From Sulfuricurvum sp. (GTDB taxonomy: Bacteria > Campylobacterota > Campylobacteria > Campylobacterales > Sulfurimonadaceae), in assembly GCA_028710885.1 (NCBI GenBank), contig JAQTTG010000001.1, positions 496,001 through 560,000 on the forward strand: a stretch of 64,000 nt of DNA. The letters run 5' to 3'. Below are positions 1-7,930 of the stretch, piece by piece. Numbering within the stretch: the stretch's first letter is position 1; every line of letters begins with the position of its first letter. Under the pieces are notes generated by a model, which saw only the letters and a program-made list of their open reading frames with translations, was not told where the DNA came from and ran no database searches. The position numbers and the translations under genes are program-made.

Positions 1-66
1 TTCCCACGCCGCACCAAATGACAACGATGCGAACAACATGCTGATAAGGATAAACTTGAATTTCAC
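1..66 (-). CDS. N-terminal end of an exported protein (cut by window edge)
   Basis: Reading the minus strand from a GTG at 66 gives 22 codons that run off the window start. They encode a basic start (V-K-F-K), a hydrophobic core (FILISMLFASLSF) and a G-A-A-W turn, which is a typical Sec signal peptide. A G-rich ribosome-binding stretch lies just upstream on the minus strand (about 70-78). Only the leader is visible, so the mature protein cannot be named. An internal ATG at codon 10 is possible but would remove the charged start of the leader. Confidence 0.55.
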   Translation of the reverse strand, partial: MKFKFILISMLFASLSFGAAWE

Positions 67-265
67 AGGAGACCCCTTTGATAACTTTTTATTATTGTAA
101 CGCTATTCTCGCTCAATAAGTATGAACGCTATATTAATGCAGTCTCTTCGTCTCAAATTCTACGATTAAAAATCCGAAATAAAACGGCAAACACAATAAC
201 CCCAACGATATCAAAACCAAACACGATTAACGAACCGAGCCCTCCTCCATCGCCTCACTTCTCCA

Positions 266-373
266 AAACATGCGGTTGGGAACCATGTGACAGCATTGCA
301 CCGTTCGTCGTTTGGGAATTTGACGTTGGGGGATTTAGAGGTTTGGGAGTATCAGATTATCAAATACGAGTAA
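266..373 (+). pseudogene. C-terminal remnant of an RsuA-type pseudouridine synthase
   Basis: The frame ending at the TAA at 371-373 contains AVGNHVTALHR followed by a G-N-L-T-L and W-E-Y pattern. This resembles the C-terminus of E. coli RsuA as I recall it (AVGNHVVELHR, then G-G-I-T-L and G-E-Y). There is no start codon in context, no catalytic domain, and upstream codons of the same frame do not look like RsuA. I read it as a decayed gene end. The match is by eye over about 33 residues. The rest of 67-411 shows no gene. Confidence 0.5.
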
Positions 374-411
374 AACCAACTTATGGGTTTTTAATTGGCT
401 CTGCTAATTTG

Positions 412-918
412 TTAAACTTTTTTACCAATAATTTCTAAGTCTCCATTTTCTCCATCTAAGACCATGATCAAGTTTTCAATTATATTTTCTTCAATTAAAT
501 GACGACCAATTTCTTTTTCCAAATTATGAATATCAAATCGAATTTTTTCTAGCTTTGTAATAGCTTCGATATAAGCATCATTACTCATCAGAGGCCAACC
601 ATAATCTCTTAAAATATGATGAGCAACATAATTTCTTTTTTCTACTGTTTCCTCAAGCAAGATGGTAAGCTCTGAATTTTGAAAATGTTTTTTAAATCTA
701 TTTGCAATCCATCCCAAAGTTTTTGTTGAAAGTAACTCTTGATTTTCTTTAAAATTTTTATCCGACTGATTGTTTTGTGTAAGTAACGCTGAAAATTTAA
801 AAGACAAAGAAGCCTCAAAAACCTGAATTTCTGCAACTGTAGCACCCAATAGCAAAAATAAAGCGTGATCAGCATCTTCAAAGTCAAAATTAAAAGCTGT
901 TTCACCAATGATAAGCAT
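412..918 (-). CDS. Small HEPN-like protein of unknown function (168 aa)
   Basis: This is an intact 168-residue alpha-helical-looking protein preceded by a good Shine-Dalgarno (AGGAGA, 6 nt before ATG). I do not recognise a named family, but residues 95-101 read R-N-Y-V-A-H-H, which fits the R-N-x-x-x-H signature of HEPN-fold ribonucleases and antitoxin-regulated toxins. It is divergent from the MntA/HepT pair at 1050-1710, so the spot may be a small defence or stress island. There is no signal peptide or membrane segment. It is AT-rich compared with the housekeeping genes later in the window, which fits lateral acquisition. Function is an inference from one motif. Confidence 0.6.
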   Translation of the reverse strand: MLIIGETAFNFDFEDADHALFLLLGATVAEIQVFEASLSFKFSALLTQNNQSDKNFKENQELLSTKTLGWIANRFKKHFQNSELTILLEETVEKRNYVAHHILRDYGWPLMSNDAYIEAITKLEKIRFDIHNLEKEIGRHLIEENIIENLIMVLDGENGDLEIIGKKV

Positions 919-999
919 ATATCTCCTATATTGCGTTAAACTAGAATTTTTTTCCTCAGTACTAATATTGTATCAAATAAAACTACACCCTTTCCCCTT

Positions 1000-1028
1000 T
1001 TGACAAAAACACTATAGAGGGATATAAT
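1000..1028 (+). promoter_or_regulatory. Consensus sigma-70 promoter for the mntA-hepT pair
   Basis: TTGACA (1000-1005) and TATAAT (1023-1028) are separated by exactly 17 bp. The expected start of transcription is near 1035, directly before the AAGGAG ribosome-binding site at about 1037-1042. This is one of the few promoters in the window with both full consensus hexamers, so strong constitutive transcription is likely unless it is repressed. Confidence 0.8.
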
Positions 1029-1049
1029 TTGAGAAAAAGGAGTTTAAGA

Positions 1050-1346
1050 ATGCCCTGCACCAAACAAACCATTCTAAGCTACCTTACAACGCATATCCAA
1101 GAATTTAAAACCAAATACGGTGTACAGCAAATCGGGCTGTTTGGCAGTTATGCCAGAGACGAAGCAACCGATACGAGTGACATCGATCTGTATGTCCATC
1201 TCGAAAAAAACACTTTTGACGCGCTCAGCGGACTATGGGTTCAAATCGAAAACGATCTACTCAAGAAAGTAGATTTGATCGCTTCTCATGCTCACATGAG
1301 ACCCGGATTAAAAAGCACTATCGAGAACGAAGTGATCTATGGATAA
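1050..1346 (+). CDS. mntA: MntA-type nucleotidyltransferase antitoxin
   Basis: The 98-residue protein is a minimal nucleotidyltransferase. It has G-S-Y at 32-34, the D-x-D metal pair in SDIDL (D44, D46) and a third acidic residue in KVDLI (D75). In characterised HEPN/MNT modules the MNT protein adds AMP to a tyrosine of HepT and silences it. The ATG at 1050 was chosen because an AAGGAG site lies 8 nt upstream; the longer TTG start at 1029 overlaps the -10 box and cannot be transcribed from the visible promoter. Its end overlaps hepT by 8 bp, so the two are probably translationally coupled. Confidence 0.85.
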   Translation: MPCTKQTILSYLTTHIQEFKTKYGVQQIGLFGSYARDEATDTSDIDLYVHLEKNTFDALSGLWVQIENDLLKKVDLIASHAHMRPGLKSTIENEVIYG

Positions 1347-1710
1347 AAAAAGCGCACAGGAGCTTTTAGAGTTCATCGCGGAGAGTATCCAAATCATTAA
1401 AAAGCGGATGAGCGTGATAAAAAGTATCGATGACTTTTTGGATACCGATGAAGGTCAGGAAAAACTCGATTCCATCTTGATGCGTATCCAAGCGATTGGA
1501 GAAGCTACCAAAAATCTAAACAAGAGAAATGCGGAACTCCTTGAAAAGTATAGAGACAACACCTATTGGAGTCAAGTCATCAAAACGAGAGAAGTTATTT
1601 CACACCACTACATCGACATTAACGCTGAAATCGTTTTCGACATCGCGACCAATAAATTAGATGATTTATACTCCGTTGTTAATACAATCCTCGAAAAAGA
1701 ATTTGCGTAA
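1339..1710 (+). CDS. hepT: HepT-type HEPN ribonuclease toxin
   Basis: This 123-residue, mostly helical protein has the HEPN active-site pattern R-x4-H-x-Y at R84, H89 and Y91 (REVISHHY). In the family, Arg and His form the RNase site and the Tyr is the residue AMPylated by MntA. Its length is close to the usual 110-140. It overlaps the antitoxin gene and has no promoter of its own. All key residues are present, so the pair looks functional. Confidence 0.85.
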   Translation: MDKKSAQELLEFIAESIQIIKKRMSVIKSIDDFLDTDEGQEKLDSILMRIQAIGEATKNLNKRNAELLEKYRDNTYWSQVIKTREVISHHYIDINAEIVFDIATNKLDDLYSVVNTILEKEFA

Positions 1711-1742
1711 AGATAGGAGGGGCTTCCCTTATCCCCTTTCGC

Positions 1743-1748
1743 TATAAT
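1743..1748 (+). promoter_or_regulatory. -10 box of a probable leaderless transcript
   Basis: TATAAT lies exactly 6 nt before the ATG at 1755. With the usual 6-7 nt from -10 box to start point, transcription would begin at or next to the start codon. No Shine-Dalgarno lies in the spacer. No clear -35 is seen, as is common for sigma-70 promoters in this phylum. The same geometry recurs at 33028 and 61994. Confidence 0.6.
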
Positions 1749-1754
1749 CACATC

Positions 1755-2417
1755 ATGCTAATCTATGATCACCCCTCTTTTCTCCTACTCACCAAAAATG
1801 CAGGTGCCAACTTCCACTCCGAAGACTCGGCTGGATTTGTCGTGCAAATGTCCGAGCAGTTCGGTATCCCCCTTTTCCCCGTTCATCGTCTCGACAAAAT
1901 GACTTCCGGACTGGTGATTCTCGCCAAAAATTCCGAAACGGCGGCGCAGTTTGGGAAAATGTTTGAAAACCGAGAGATCGAGAAATACTACCTCGCGATC
2001 TCGATGCGCAAGCCGAAAAAAAAGATGGGATGGATAAAAGGGGATATGGATAAAGCGCGGCGGGGGGATTATAAACTCCTCACCACCATGAACAACCCCG
2101 CTATCACCCAATTCGTCAGCTGTGCCCTGCGTACCCATGAACGGGGATTCCTCATCAAACCCCATACGGGCAAGACTCACCAAATCCGTGTCGCGCTAAA
2201 AAGTCTCGGTTCCCCCATCGCCGGAGATGAGCGCTACGCACAAGCTGATATTGCGCGTAAAGAGGATCGCGGGTATCTGCACGCTTATGCATTACGCTTT
2301 ACCTTGAACGGCGAGGAATTTAGTTTTGTAGTCCCGCCTGATGAGGGGGAACGGTTTATGAGTGCAGAGATGAAAACACAACTAGAGCACTGGAACAACC
2401 CGTGGGAGTTGTTTTAA
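1755..2417 (+). CDS. RluA-family pseudouridine synthase
   Basis: The 220-residue protein is a small RluA-type enzyme that isomerises uridine in structured RNA. Motif I is present as HRLDKMTSGL (about residues 44-53) with the catalytic Asp, followed by the usual L-A-K-N. The motif near 135-145 (H-T-G-K-T-H-Q-I-R) is also intact. It lacks an S4 domain and is shorter than RluC/RluD, resembling the stand-alone short Rlu group. The rRNA or tRNA target cannot be told from sequence. It seems to be translated from a leaderless message and stands alone between the toxin-antitoxin pair and a lipoprotein gene. Confidence 0.85.
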   Translation: MLIYDHPSFLLLTKNAGANFHSEDSAGFVVQMSEQFGIPLFPVHRLDKMTSGLVILAKNSETAAQFGKMFENREIEKYYLAISMRKPKKKMGWIKGDMDKARRGDYKLLTTMNNPAITQFVSCALRTHERGFLIKPHTGKTHQIRVALKSLGSPIAGDERYAQADIARKEDRGYLHAYALRFTLNGEEFSFVVPPDEGERFMSAEMKTQLEHWNNPWELF

Positions 2418-2475
2418 AACCAAACAATGGTTAAGTCCTGTATAATCTTGTTTTATCTCCTACAAAAAGTTATAT

Positions 2476-4023
2476 ATGACACATTCTAAAAATATTTCAT
2501 TTATTGGTTTTTTCCTTTATTTATTTCCCCTGCTGTTTTTCATCGGCTGTGGCGGCGGTGGCGGTAATTCAGGAAGCGTAGCTATCTCAGACCTCTCATT
2601 TTATTCTTGGAACGGTAATAGCGGATATAACACCGTTAAAACCAATTTTCCAAATCGTACACTGACAATTTATCTCAATCAAGATGCCAACTTCACAACC
2701 AATGCACAGCAAATGGAATCATCCGGTTCTAACGTTTGGATGCTCGGTTCGGGGCATCCAACACAGGCGACGATTGATCAATGGGTTAATCAGATCACTA
2801 CTTACAACGCTTCAGGGGGGAAAGTAATAGGGCTAAGTTTGGATATCGAACCATGGACTACATTTGCCAATCAAACTGATCCCGCAAATATCCCCGCATG
2901 GCAAGCCTATCTTGATCTCGTAACCTATGCGAGCACTACTCTTCACGCTCATGGATTAAAACTCTCAGTATCACTCCCCTATTGGCTCGATCTCATCGCT
3001 ACGACAGGCTTTCCCAATAATAGAGCTATCGATTATACTATTATCGATTTGGCAGATGAAACCATTATCATGAATTACACTAATGACTTTGCCGCTTTTA
3101 GTTCCAATTGCCAAAATGCCCTCCTCTATGCTGATGCTAAAACAGGAAAAAGCATTAAATTAGCAATCGAAACGGTCGCTTCCAAAGAGCCAAATGTCTC
3201 ATTTTATACAGATCCTCAGTCTGTTCATACCATTTTGAATACGTCGATCACTAACCGCTCATTTCAAGGTTATGTGATTCATCAGCTTGACACCTTTGCC
3301 TCCTTCTCTCCTGCGCTTAAGGCATCCTCAATGCCCCATTTTAGAGGGACATTAATCCCCCTTTATACCTATCCAAGTGATTCAAGTTGGCAAAAAGTAG
3401 CGCAAACGGCTCACGCAAAAGAGACCATCGCTATCATCAATCCCAATAGCGGACCCGTTGATTGTAATACTTCAACTGCAAGTGATTATCGACTAGGAAT
3501 TTCAACCCTGAAAGCCTCATCCGTAAAAGCCATAGGCTACGTTTATACCTCCTATGGTGCACGCTCCGAGCAAGCCGTTAAAAATGATATTGACAGCTAT
3601 TATGGTTGCTACCCGGATTTAGACGGTATTTTTCTCGATGAAACTAACTCCTCTGCCGATGTTAATCACTATTACGATCGATTGTACCGCTATGTAAAAG
3701 ATCACAATCAATCAAGCCGTGTGGTTGTCAATCCGGGCGTTTATCCTGATGAATCGGTTATTAGAGCTTCGGATACGGCTGTCATTTATGAAGACAATGG
3801 CATGAATTATGATACGCTCTCTCCGCCGGCTTATACACTCCATTACGGTGCAGGACGATTTGCCCTGCTGGGATACGGTGCAACGATTAATTCTGATAAA
3901 ATAACAAAGCTATCATCCTATCAGTTAGGGTATATTTATCTCACAAGCGATACCCTCCCAAATCCATGGGACACATTAACAACCTATTATGATAGTTTAA
4001 TAACTTTTATCGATTCACTATAA
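2476..4023 (+). CDS. Lipoprotein with two barrel-like domains; C-terminal spherulin-4 (GH135-like) domain
   Basis: The 515-residue protein starts with a lipoprotein leader: a hydrophobic stretch, then F-I-G-C with Cys25 and a glycine run. The lipobox is slightly non-standard (Phe at -3). Residues about 295-515 match the spherulin-4 family: PLYTYPS start, IINPNSGP, GYVYTSYG, DLDGIFLDE with the acidic pair, and VVNPG. That family includes GH135 endo-alpha-1,4-N-acetylgalactosaminidases acting on galactosaminogalactan. The N-terminal half (30-285) looks like another TIM barrel, with GLSLDIEPW as a likely acidic strand end. A role in cutting a galactosamine-containing exopolysaccharide is an inference. 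TATAAT at 2441 may be its -10 box. Confidence 0.7.
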   Translation: MTHSKNISFIGFFLYLFPLLFFIGCGGGGGNSGSVAISDLSFYSWNGNSGYNTVKTNFPNRTLTIYLNQDANFTTNAQQMESSGSNVWMLGSGHPTQATIDQWVNQITTYNASGGKVIGLSLDIEPWTTFANQTDPANIPAWQAYLDLVTYASTTLHAHGLKLSVSLPYWLDLIATTGFPNNRAIDYTIIDLADETIIMNYTNDFAAFSSNCQNALLYADAKTGKSIKLAIETVASKEPNVSFYTDPQSVHTILNTSITNRSFQGYVIHQLDTFASFSPALKASSMPHFRGTLIPLYTYPSDSSWQKVAQTAHAKETIAIINPNSGPVDCNTSTASDYRLGISTLKASSVKAIGYVYTSYGARSEQAVKNDIDSYYGCYPDLDGIFLDETNSSADVNHYYDRLYRYVKDHNQSSRVVVNPGVYPDESVIRASDTAVIYEDNGMNYDTLSPPAYTLHYGAGRFALLGYGATINSDKITKLSSYQLGYIYLTSDTLPNPWDTLTTYYDSLITFIDSL

Positions 4024-4044
4024 CAAAATAAGGGCGTATAGATT

Positions 4045-4977
4045 TTGAAAACCTTTACCTCCGAAACCATGCACGACATCCTATCATGGGGGCAAACAGC
4101 ACTCCAAGAGTCTGATAACCTCACCTTTGAAATCCTCAATCCAGATATCGGCCGCGGACACTACGCCGGCGAAACGATAACGGTTGCTGGCACTTCCTAT
4201 CTCTATCGCAGCTACAAAGCGCTCAGCGATCTGGGCGAACTGCTCTTTTGCCGGATGCTCACCCCGAAAGTAATTTCTGAACACATCGTGCAGATCACCT
4301 ACGAAAAACTTGATCTCAGTGACTCGTTTCACGCTAGCGAAGCCAAAGAGGAAAAATACGGAACAGCATCGCGTTTCGCGGCAATCCATAAAAACGAAGA
4401 GCCTGCATTTCTCAGTGCCTATCTGCGCGCGCTTCGGAGCGTCAAAGTCGGGGAGAAAAAACGGATTTTGAATCTGGGGATCAATACAGGTGACGAATTC
4501 GATCTTATTCGTCAAATACTTCCACATGAAGAGTATATGAATCTCTCCCTCGTAGGTATCGACCACTCGCCAAGTGCGATCACCGTTGCCCGTGAACGGT
4601 TTGATGAGGGAAATGCCATCTTTTACGTCCACGATATTAATGATCTCGCTTCACTGGATTTAGGACGTTTTGACCTCATCATTACGATCGGTACTTTGCA
4701 AAGCAGTACATTGGAGTTTAAATCACTGTTTGCCTCTTTAGTACAAGAGTACCTGAATAAAGAAGGGGCAATGATTTTAGGATTTCCAAACTGCCGCTGG
4801 ATGGGAGGAGAGATGATTTACGGAGCCAAAGCACCGAACTACCCCTACTCAGAGATGTCGATACTGATAAAAGATATATACTATTGTAAAAAATATTTGC
4901 AGCAAAAAAAATTCAGAGCAACTTTGACCGGAAAAGATTACATTTTTTTGACAGGAACCAAAATCAATATATCCTAA
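4045..4977 (+). CDS. Class I SAM-dependent methyltransferase
   Basis: This is a 310-residue protein whose middle carries the Rossmann methyltransferase core. Motif I is ILNLGINTGDE (about 141-151), an acidic end of strand 2 follows in VGIDHS, and a motif-IV-like stretch reads FDLIITIGTL. The N-terminal 110 residues are a separate region I do not recognise. The substrate is unknown. The start is a TTG at 4045; an in-frame ATG at 4069 is the alternative and neither has a strong Shine-Dalgarno. It begins 22 bp after the lipoprotein gene, so co-transcription is possible. Confidence 0.75.
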   Translation: MKTFTSETMHDILSWGQTALQESDNLTFEILNPDIGRGHYAGETITVAGTSYLYRSYKALSDLGELLFCRMLTPKVISEHIVQITYEKLDLSDSFHASEAKEEKYGTASRFAAIHKNEEPAFLSAYLRALRSVKVGEKKRILNLGINTGDEFDLIRQILPHEEYMNLSLVGIDHSPSAITVARERFDEGNAIFYVHDINDLASLDLGRFDLIITIGTLQSSTLEFKSLFASLVQEYLNKEGAMILGFPNCRWMGGEMIYGAKAPNYPYSEMSILIKDIYYCKKYLQQKKFRATLTGKDYIFLTGTKINIS

Positions 4978-5068
4978 ATCCTTTTCATTAAACTCACATT
5001 TGTAAAAATAATCTTTTTTTTGATATCATAAGTAAAATCTATAAGAATAATCTACATAGGGGATAAAA

Positions 5069-5779
5069 ATGAAGCCGATTATTTTATTCTCTTTGATGCT
5101 CATTTCTTTGAACCTCTTTGCCCGCAGTGATCTCGAATCCATCGATATTTCTTTACAATCCCTCCAATCAAATGAATCTATCTTGGACACCCCTGTGTTA
5201 GACAATACCCTCGATCATTACCGAGGAACCATAGCCCCTTTATTTAAACGTTATCATGAGACGACAAAAGATCAAGCACATATCGAAGCAAAATTTGCAG
5301 ATGAAGGAATCCCTCCTTTTTTTGCTCTCATCCCCTATGCAGAATCAAAATTTAATCCTAAAATAAGAGGATATGGAACAGCAGGTCTATGGCAATTAAG
5401 TAAACAAAGTGCAAAAAATTTCGGCCTATCGGTTAAGAAAGGCAATGACGGACGCCTTGATATAGATCGCTCTACCAAAGCAGTCGCTCGATATATTCTC
5501 TATCTAAAAAAAGAGTTTGGAACATGGTATTTAGCCGATTTTGCCTATGCTATGGGAGAGGGGACATTACAACGCCTCATCACTCATAACGGCAGCAAAA
5601 ATATATCGATTTTACTCAAAGATCCCCATTTTCCCTCAGGTGCAAAAGCACATTTTGCAAAAACACTTCTTTTGGATGCCAAAATACATTATAGTAAATC
5701 TGAAAAGGATGATAACAATGAGACGAAGAGTGAAGAGGAGCAATTTTCTGCCGTCCAGAAGCAATCTTTAGTGCCTTAG
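5069..5779 (+). CDS. Periplasmic lytic transglycosylase (SLT domain)
   Basis: A signal peptide (M-K-P-I-I-L-F to L-F-A-R, about 19 residues) is followed by an SLT domain at about 80-200. The catalytic Glu sits in PYAESKFNP; AGLWQLS and the A-Y-A-M-G-E-G stretch near 155-161 are the usual second and third motifs. The enzyme cuts peptidoglycan between MurNAc and GlcNAc to form 1,6-anhydro ends. The C-terminus is a charged tail (E-K-D-D-N-N-E), and its last codons fall in a repeat-like sequence also seen near 25897. A GGGGA site precedes the ATG. There are no LysM repeats, unlike full MltD. Confidence 0.85.
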   Translation: MKPIILFSLMLISLNLFARSDLESIDISLQSLQSNESILDTPVLDNTLDHYRGTIAPLFKRYHETTKDQAHIEAKFADEGIPPFFALIPYAESKFNPKIRGYGTAGLWQLSKQSAKNFGLSVKKGNDGRLDIDRSTKAVARYILYLKKEFGTWYLADFAYAMGEGTLQRLITHNGSKNISILLKDPHFPSGAKAHFAKTLLLDAKIHYSKSEKDDNNETKSEEEQFSAVQKQSLVP

Positions 5780-5790
5780 GCTCATGCGTA

Positions 5791-5813
5791 ACCAAAGGGA
5801 TTATCCCTTTGGT
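5791..5813. terminator. Hairpin between convergent genes
   Basis: A perfect 10-bp inverted repeat (ACCAAAGGGA / TCCCTTTGGT) with a 3-nt loop sits between the lytic transglycosylase and yebC, which converge. Neither side has a long T-tract, so it may be a weak or Rho-assisted bidirectional terminator. Confidence 0.6.
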
Positions 5814-5832
5814 GTTCTAAAATAAATGTAGC

Positions 5833-6540
5833 TTAGCCAATATTAGTATAGACAGCTTGGACGTCATCGTCCTCTTCGAGTTTATCAATCAGCTTTTCGA
5901 TATCTGCCATCTGCTCATCACTAAACTCTACCGGAGAATTTGCAATACGCTCCAGTGCAGCACTATCAGGGGTAATCCCCATTTTTTCAAGTTCAGCAGA
6001 CAAAGCTCCGAATGCGGTGTATTCACCATAAACGCTCACTTCACCCTCTTCTTCTTCGATGCTGTCAATCCCTGCATCGATAAGAGCAAATTCGAGTTCT
6101 TCTAAATCCATAGCAGGCTTAGGAAAACGAAATACCGCTTTACGGCTAAACATAAATTCAAGTGAACCATTATTAAGCGTTTCACCTTTAGCCCGTCCGA
6201 AGATCGTTCGTACGTTTGAAATAGTTCGCGCATTATTATCAGTAGCACACTCGACGAAAAACAAAACGCCATGCGGCCCTTTTCCCTCGATATTCATCTC
6301 TGCCAACGAAATAGCATCTTTACCGGAAGCCCGTTTGATTGCCGCATCGATATTATCTTTTGGCATATTTTGCGCTTTTGCAGTCAAAATAGCACTGCGG
6401 AGTTTTGGGTTCATATCAGGATCTTCACCCCCCTCTTTAGCCGCCATTGTGATAATTTTTCCGAGTTTTGGAAATACTCTCGACATATTTCCCCAACGCT
6501 TCATTTTTGCCGCTTTGCGATATTCAAACGCTCTTCCCAT
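5833..6540 (-). CDS. yebC: YebC/TACO1-family protein
   Basis: The 235-residue protein has the full-length YebC fold signature: [16 protein letters not shown] start, N-I-D-A-A-I-K-R-A in domain I, and the acidic C-terminal stretch [19 protein letters not shown]. Members were long called transcriptional regulators (PmpR); work on TACO1 and YebC shows they bind ribosomes and relieve stalling at proline-rich stretches. It is monocistronic here and ends at a hairpin shared with the convergent gene. Confidence 0.95.
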   Translation of the reverse strand: MGRAFEYRKAAKMKRWGNMSRVFPKLGKIITMAAKEGGEDPDMNPKLRSAILTAKAQNMPKDNIDAAIKRASGKDAISLAEMNIEGKGPHGVLFFVECATDNNARTISNVRTIFGRAKGETLNNGSLEFMFSRKAVFRFPKPAMDLEELEFALIDAGIDSIEEEEGEVSVYGEYTAFGALSAELEKMGITPDSAALERIANSPVEFSDEQMADIEKLIDKLEEDDDVQAVYTNIG

Positions 6541-6634
6541 ACGGTATGCTCCTGTAAAAATTACTTAAAAAATTATCGCAATTATAGCGCGTTTAGATAG
6601 GATGTTCAAATCATCAAATTCTTTATCACCTGCA

Positions 6635-7930
6635 TCATTTTTGAGCAAAAAACTGAAATTGATGCCGACCGCTATTTTTTGATTTATACATTGCTGAATC
6701 AGCGTTATTAATGAGTCCTTCCGCATCCTCTCCATCTTGAGGAAATATACTAATACCAATACTACATGCACTATAAATTTTTTGGTTGTTTATTATAAAA
6801 GCTTCATCAAAAAGGCGTTGAATCTTTTCGGCAATTTTGCCAAAATAATCCCCATGAGCTCCATTTTCAATAATCAGAACAAACTCATCTCCACCAAAAC
6901 GCGAGAGTGTATCCCCTTTTCGGATCATATTTTTCATCCTGTTTGCCGCTTCCATCAATAATTTATCTCCGCTTGCATGACCGAGGGAATCATTAATCTC
7001 TTTAAAATGGTCTAAATCAATAAAGAAAACAGCAAACATCTCATTGGTACGTTTTTTACGTTCAATCGATTGTTCGAGTCTATCCATCAAGAGACGTCTA
7101 TTCGGTAAATGAGTTAGTGGATCGTGCAGTGAAATATGTGAAAATTTTTCTGTCTCAGCCAAAAGACGATTTTGAGCAGTCAAATATTTAGTAATATCAT
7201 GCGTCATTTCTACATAAGCCGTTATCTCTCCCTCAGCATCTAAGACAGGACGCATATGCACTTCAACATACCGATTATTTCCCTCTTTATTTTTACGAAG
7301 ATGTCTCAATGTTACCGGCTGTTTTATTTTTCGAACACTGCTCATTGGGCATGAACTACCATCCTCTGAACATGCAGGGATATTTTTTTGTGCAAGATTA
7401 AAGCATTTATTAACCAATACCGAATCATCAGCTTGATCTTTTGCCGCCTGATTCATCATCGAAATTGTATAATCAGGTTCGATATAGAGAATAGGATCCG
7501 GAATTCCATCGATCATTGTCTGCATGATTGTACGCGTAGTATTGAGTTGCTTTTCTAAGCTGATAATTTTGGCAGCCTTCTCTAAAACATGCAACAATTG
7601 ATACGGATCCGTCGGCTTGAGAATATAACTATCGACATGCAGTGCGATACTGCGCAGCAGCAAATGGGTATCGCTAAATGCAGAATTAACAATTATCGGT
7701 AAAACTGGATATCTTTGACGTATGTGTGCTATCATCTCCAAACCACTCATTTTAGGGAGTTGTAGATCGGTAATAACAATATCTGGTGTTTGTTTTTCGA
7801 AAAGTTCTATCCCCTCTTCCGCATTACGTGCAACAACTACCTCTTTAAAATAATCACCAAATGCACTGATAAAAGAGCGTATTGTCGGTTCATCATCTTC
7901 GACGTATAACAGTGTCAAAGTTTTAAGCAT
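6635..7930 (-). CDS. Response regulator with PAS and GGDEF domains (diguanylate cyclase)
   Basis: The 431 residues contain a receiver domain (1-120; acidic pocket LLYVEDDE, phospho-acceptor Asp in DIVITDLQLP), a PAS domain (about 125-250) and a GGDEF domain (about 265-425). The catalytic motif RFGGDEF is intact, and an RxxD inhibitory site (RKGD) stands five residues before it, so product inhibition by c-di-GMP is expected. The gene start overlaps the upstream CheB-CheR-kinase gene by 8 bp, which makes that kinase the likely phosphate donor. It is the last gene of the LOV-regulator operon. Confidence 0.9.
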   Translation of the reverse strand: MLKTLTLLYVEDDEPTIRSFISAFGDYFKEVVVARNAEEGIELFEKQTPDIVITDLQLPKMSGLEMIAHIRQRYPVLPIIVNSAFSDTHLLLRSIALHVDSYILKPTDPYQLLHVLEKAAKIISLEKQLNTTRTIMQTMIDGIPDPILYIEPDYTISMMNQAAKDQADDSVLVNKCFNLAQKNIPACSEDGSSCPMSSVRKIKQPVTLRHLRKNKEGNNRYVEVHMRPVLDAEGEITAYVEMTHDITKYLTAQNRLLAETEKFSHISLHDPLTHLPNRRLLMDRLEQSIERKKRTNEMFAVFFIDLDHFKEINDSLGHASGDKLLMEAANRMKNMIRKGDTLSRFGGDEFVLIIENGAHGDYFGKIAEKIQRLFDEAFIINNQKIYSACSIGISIFPQDGEDAEGLINNADSAMYKSKNSGRHQFQFFAQK

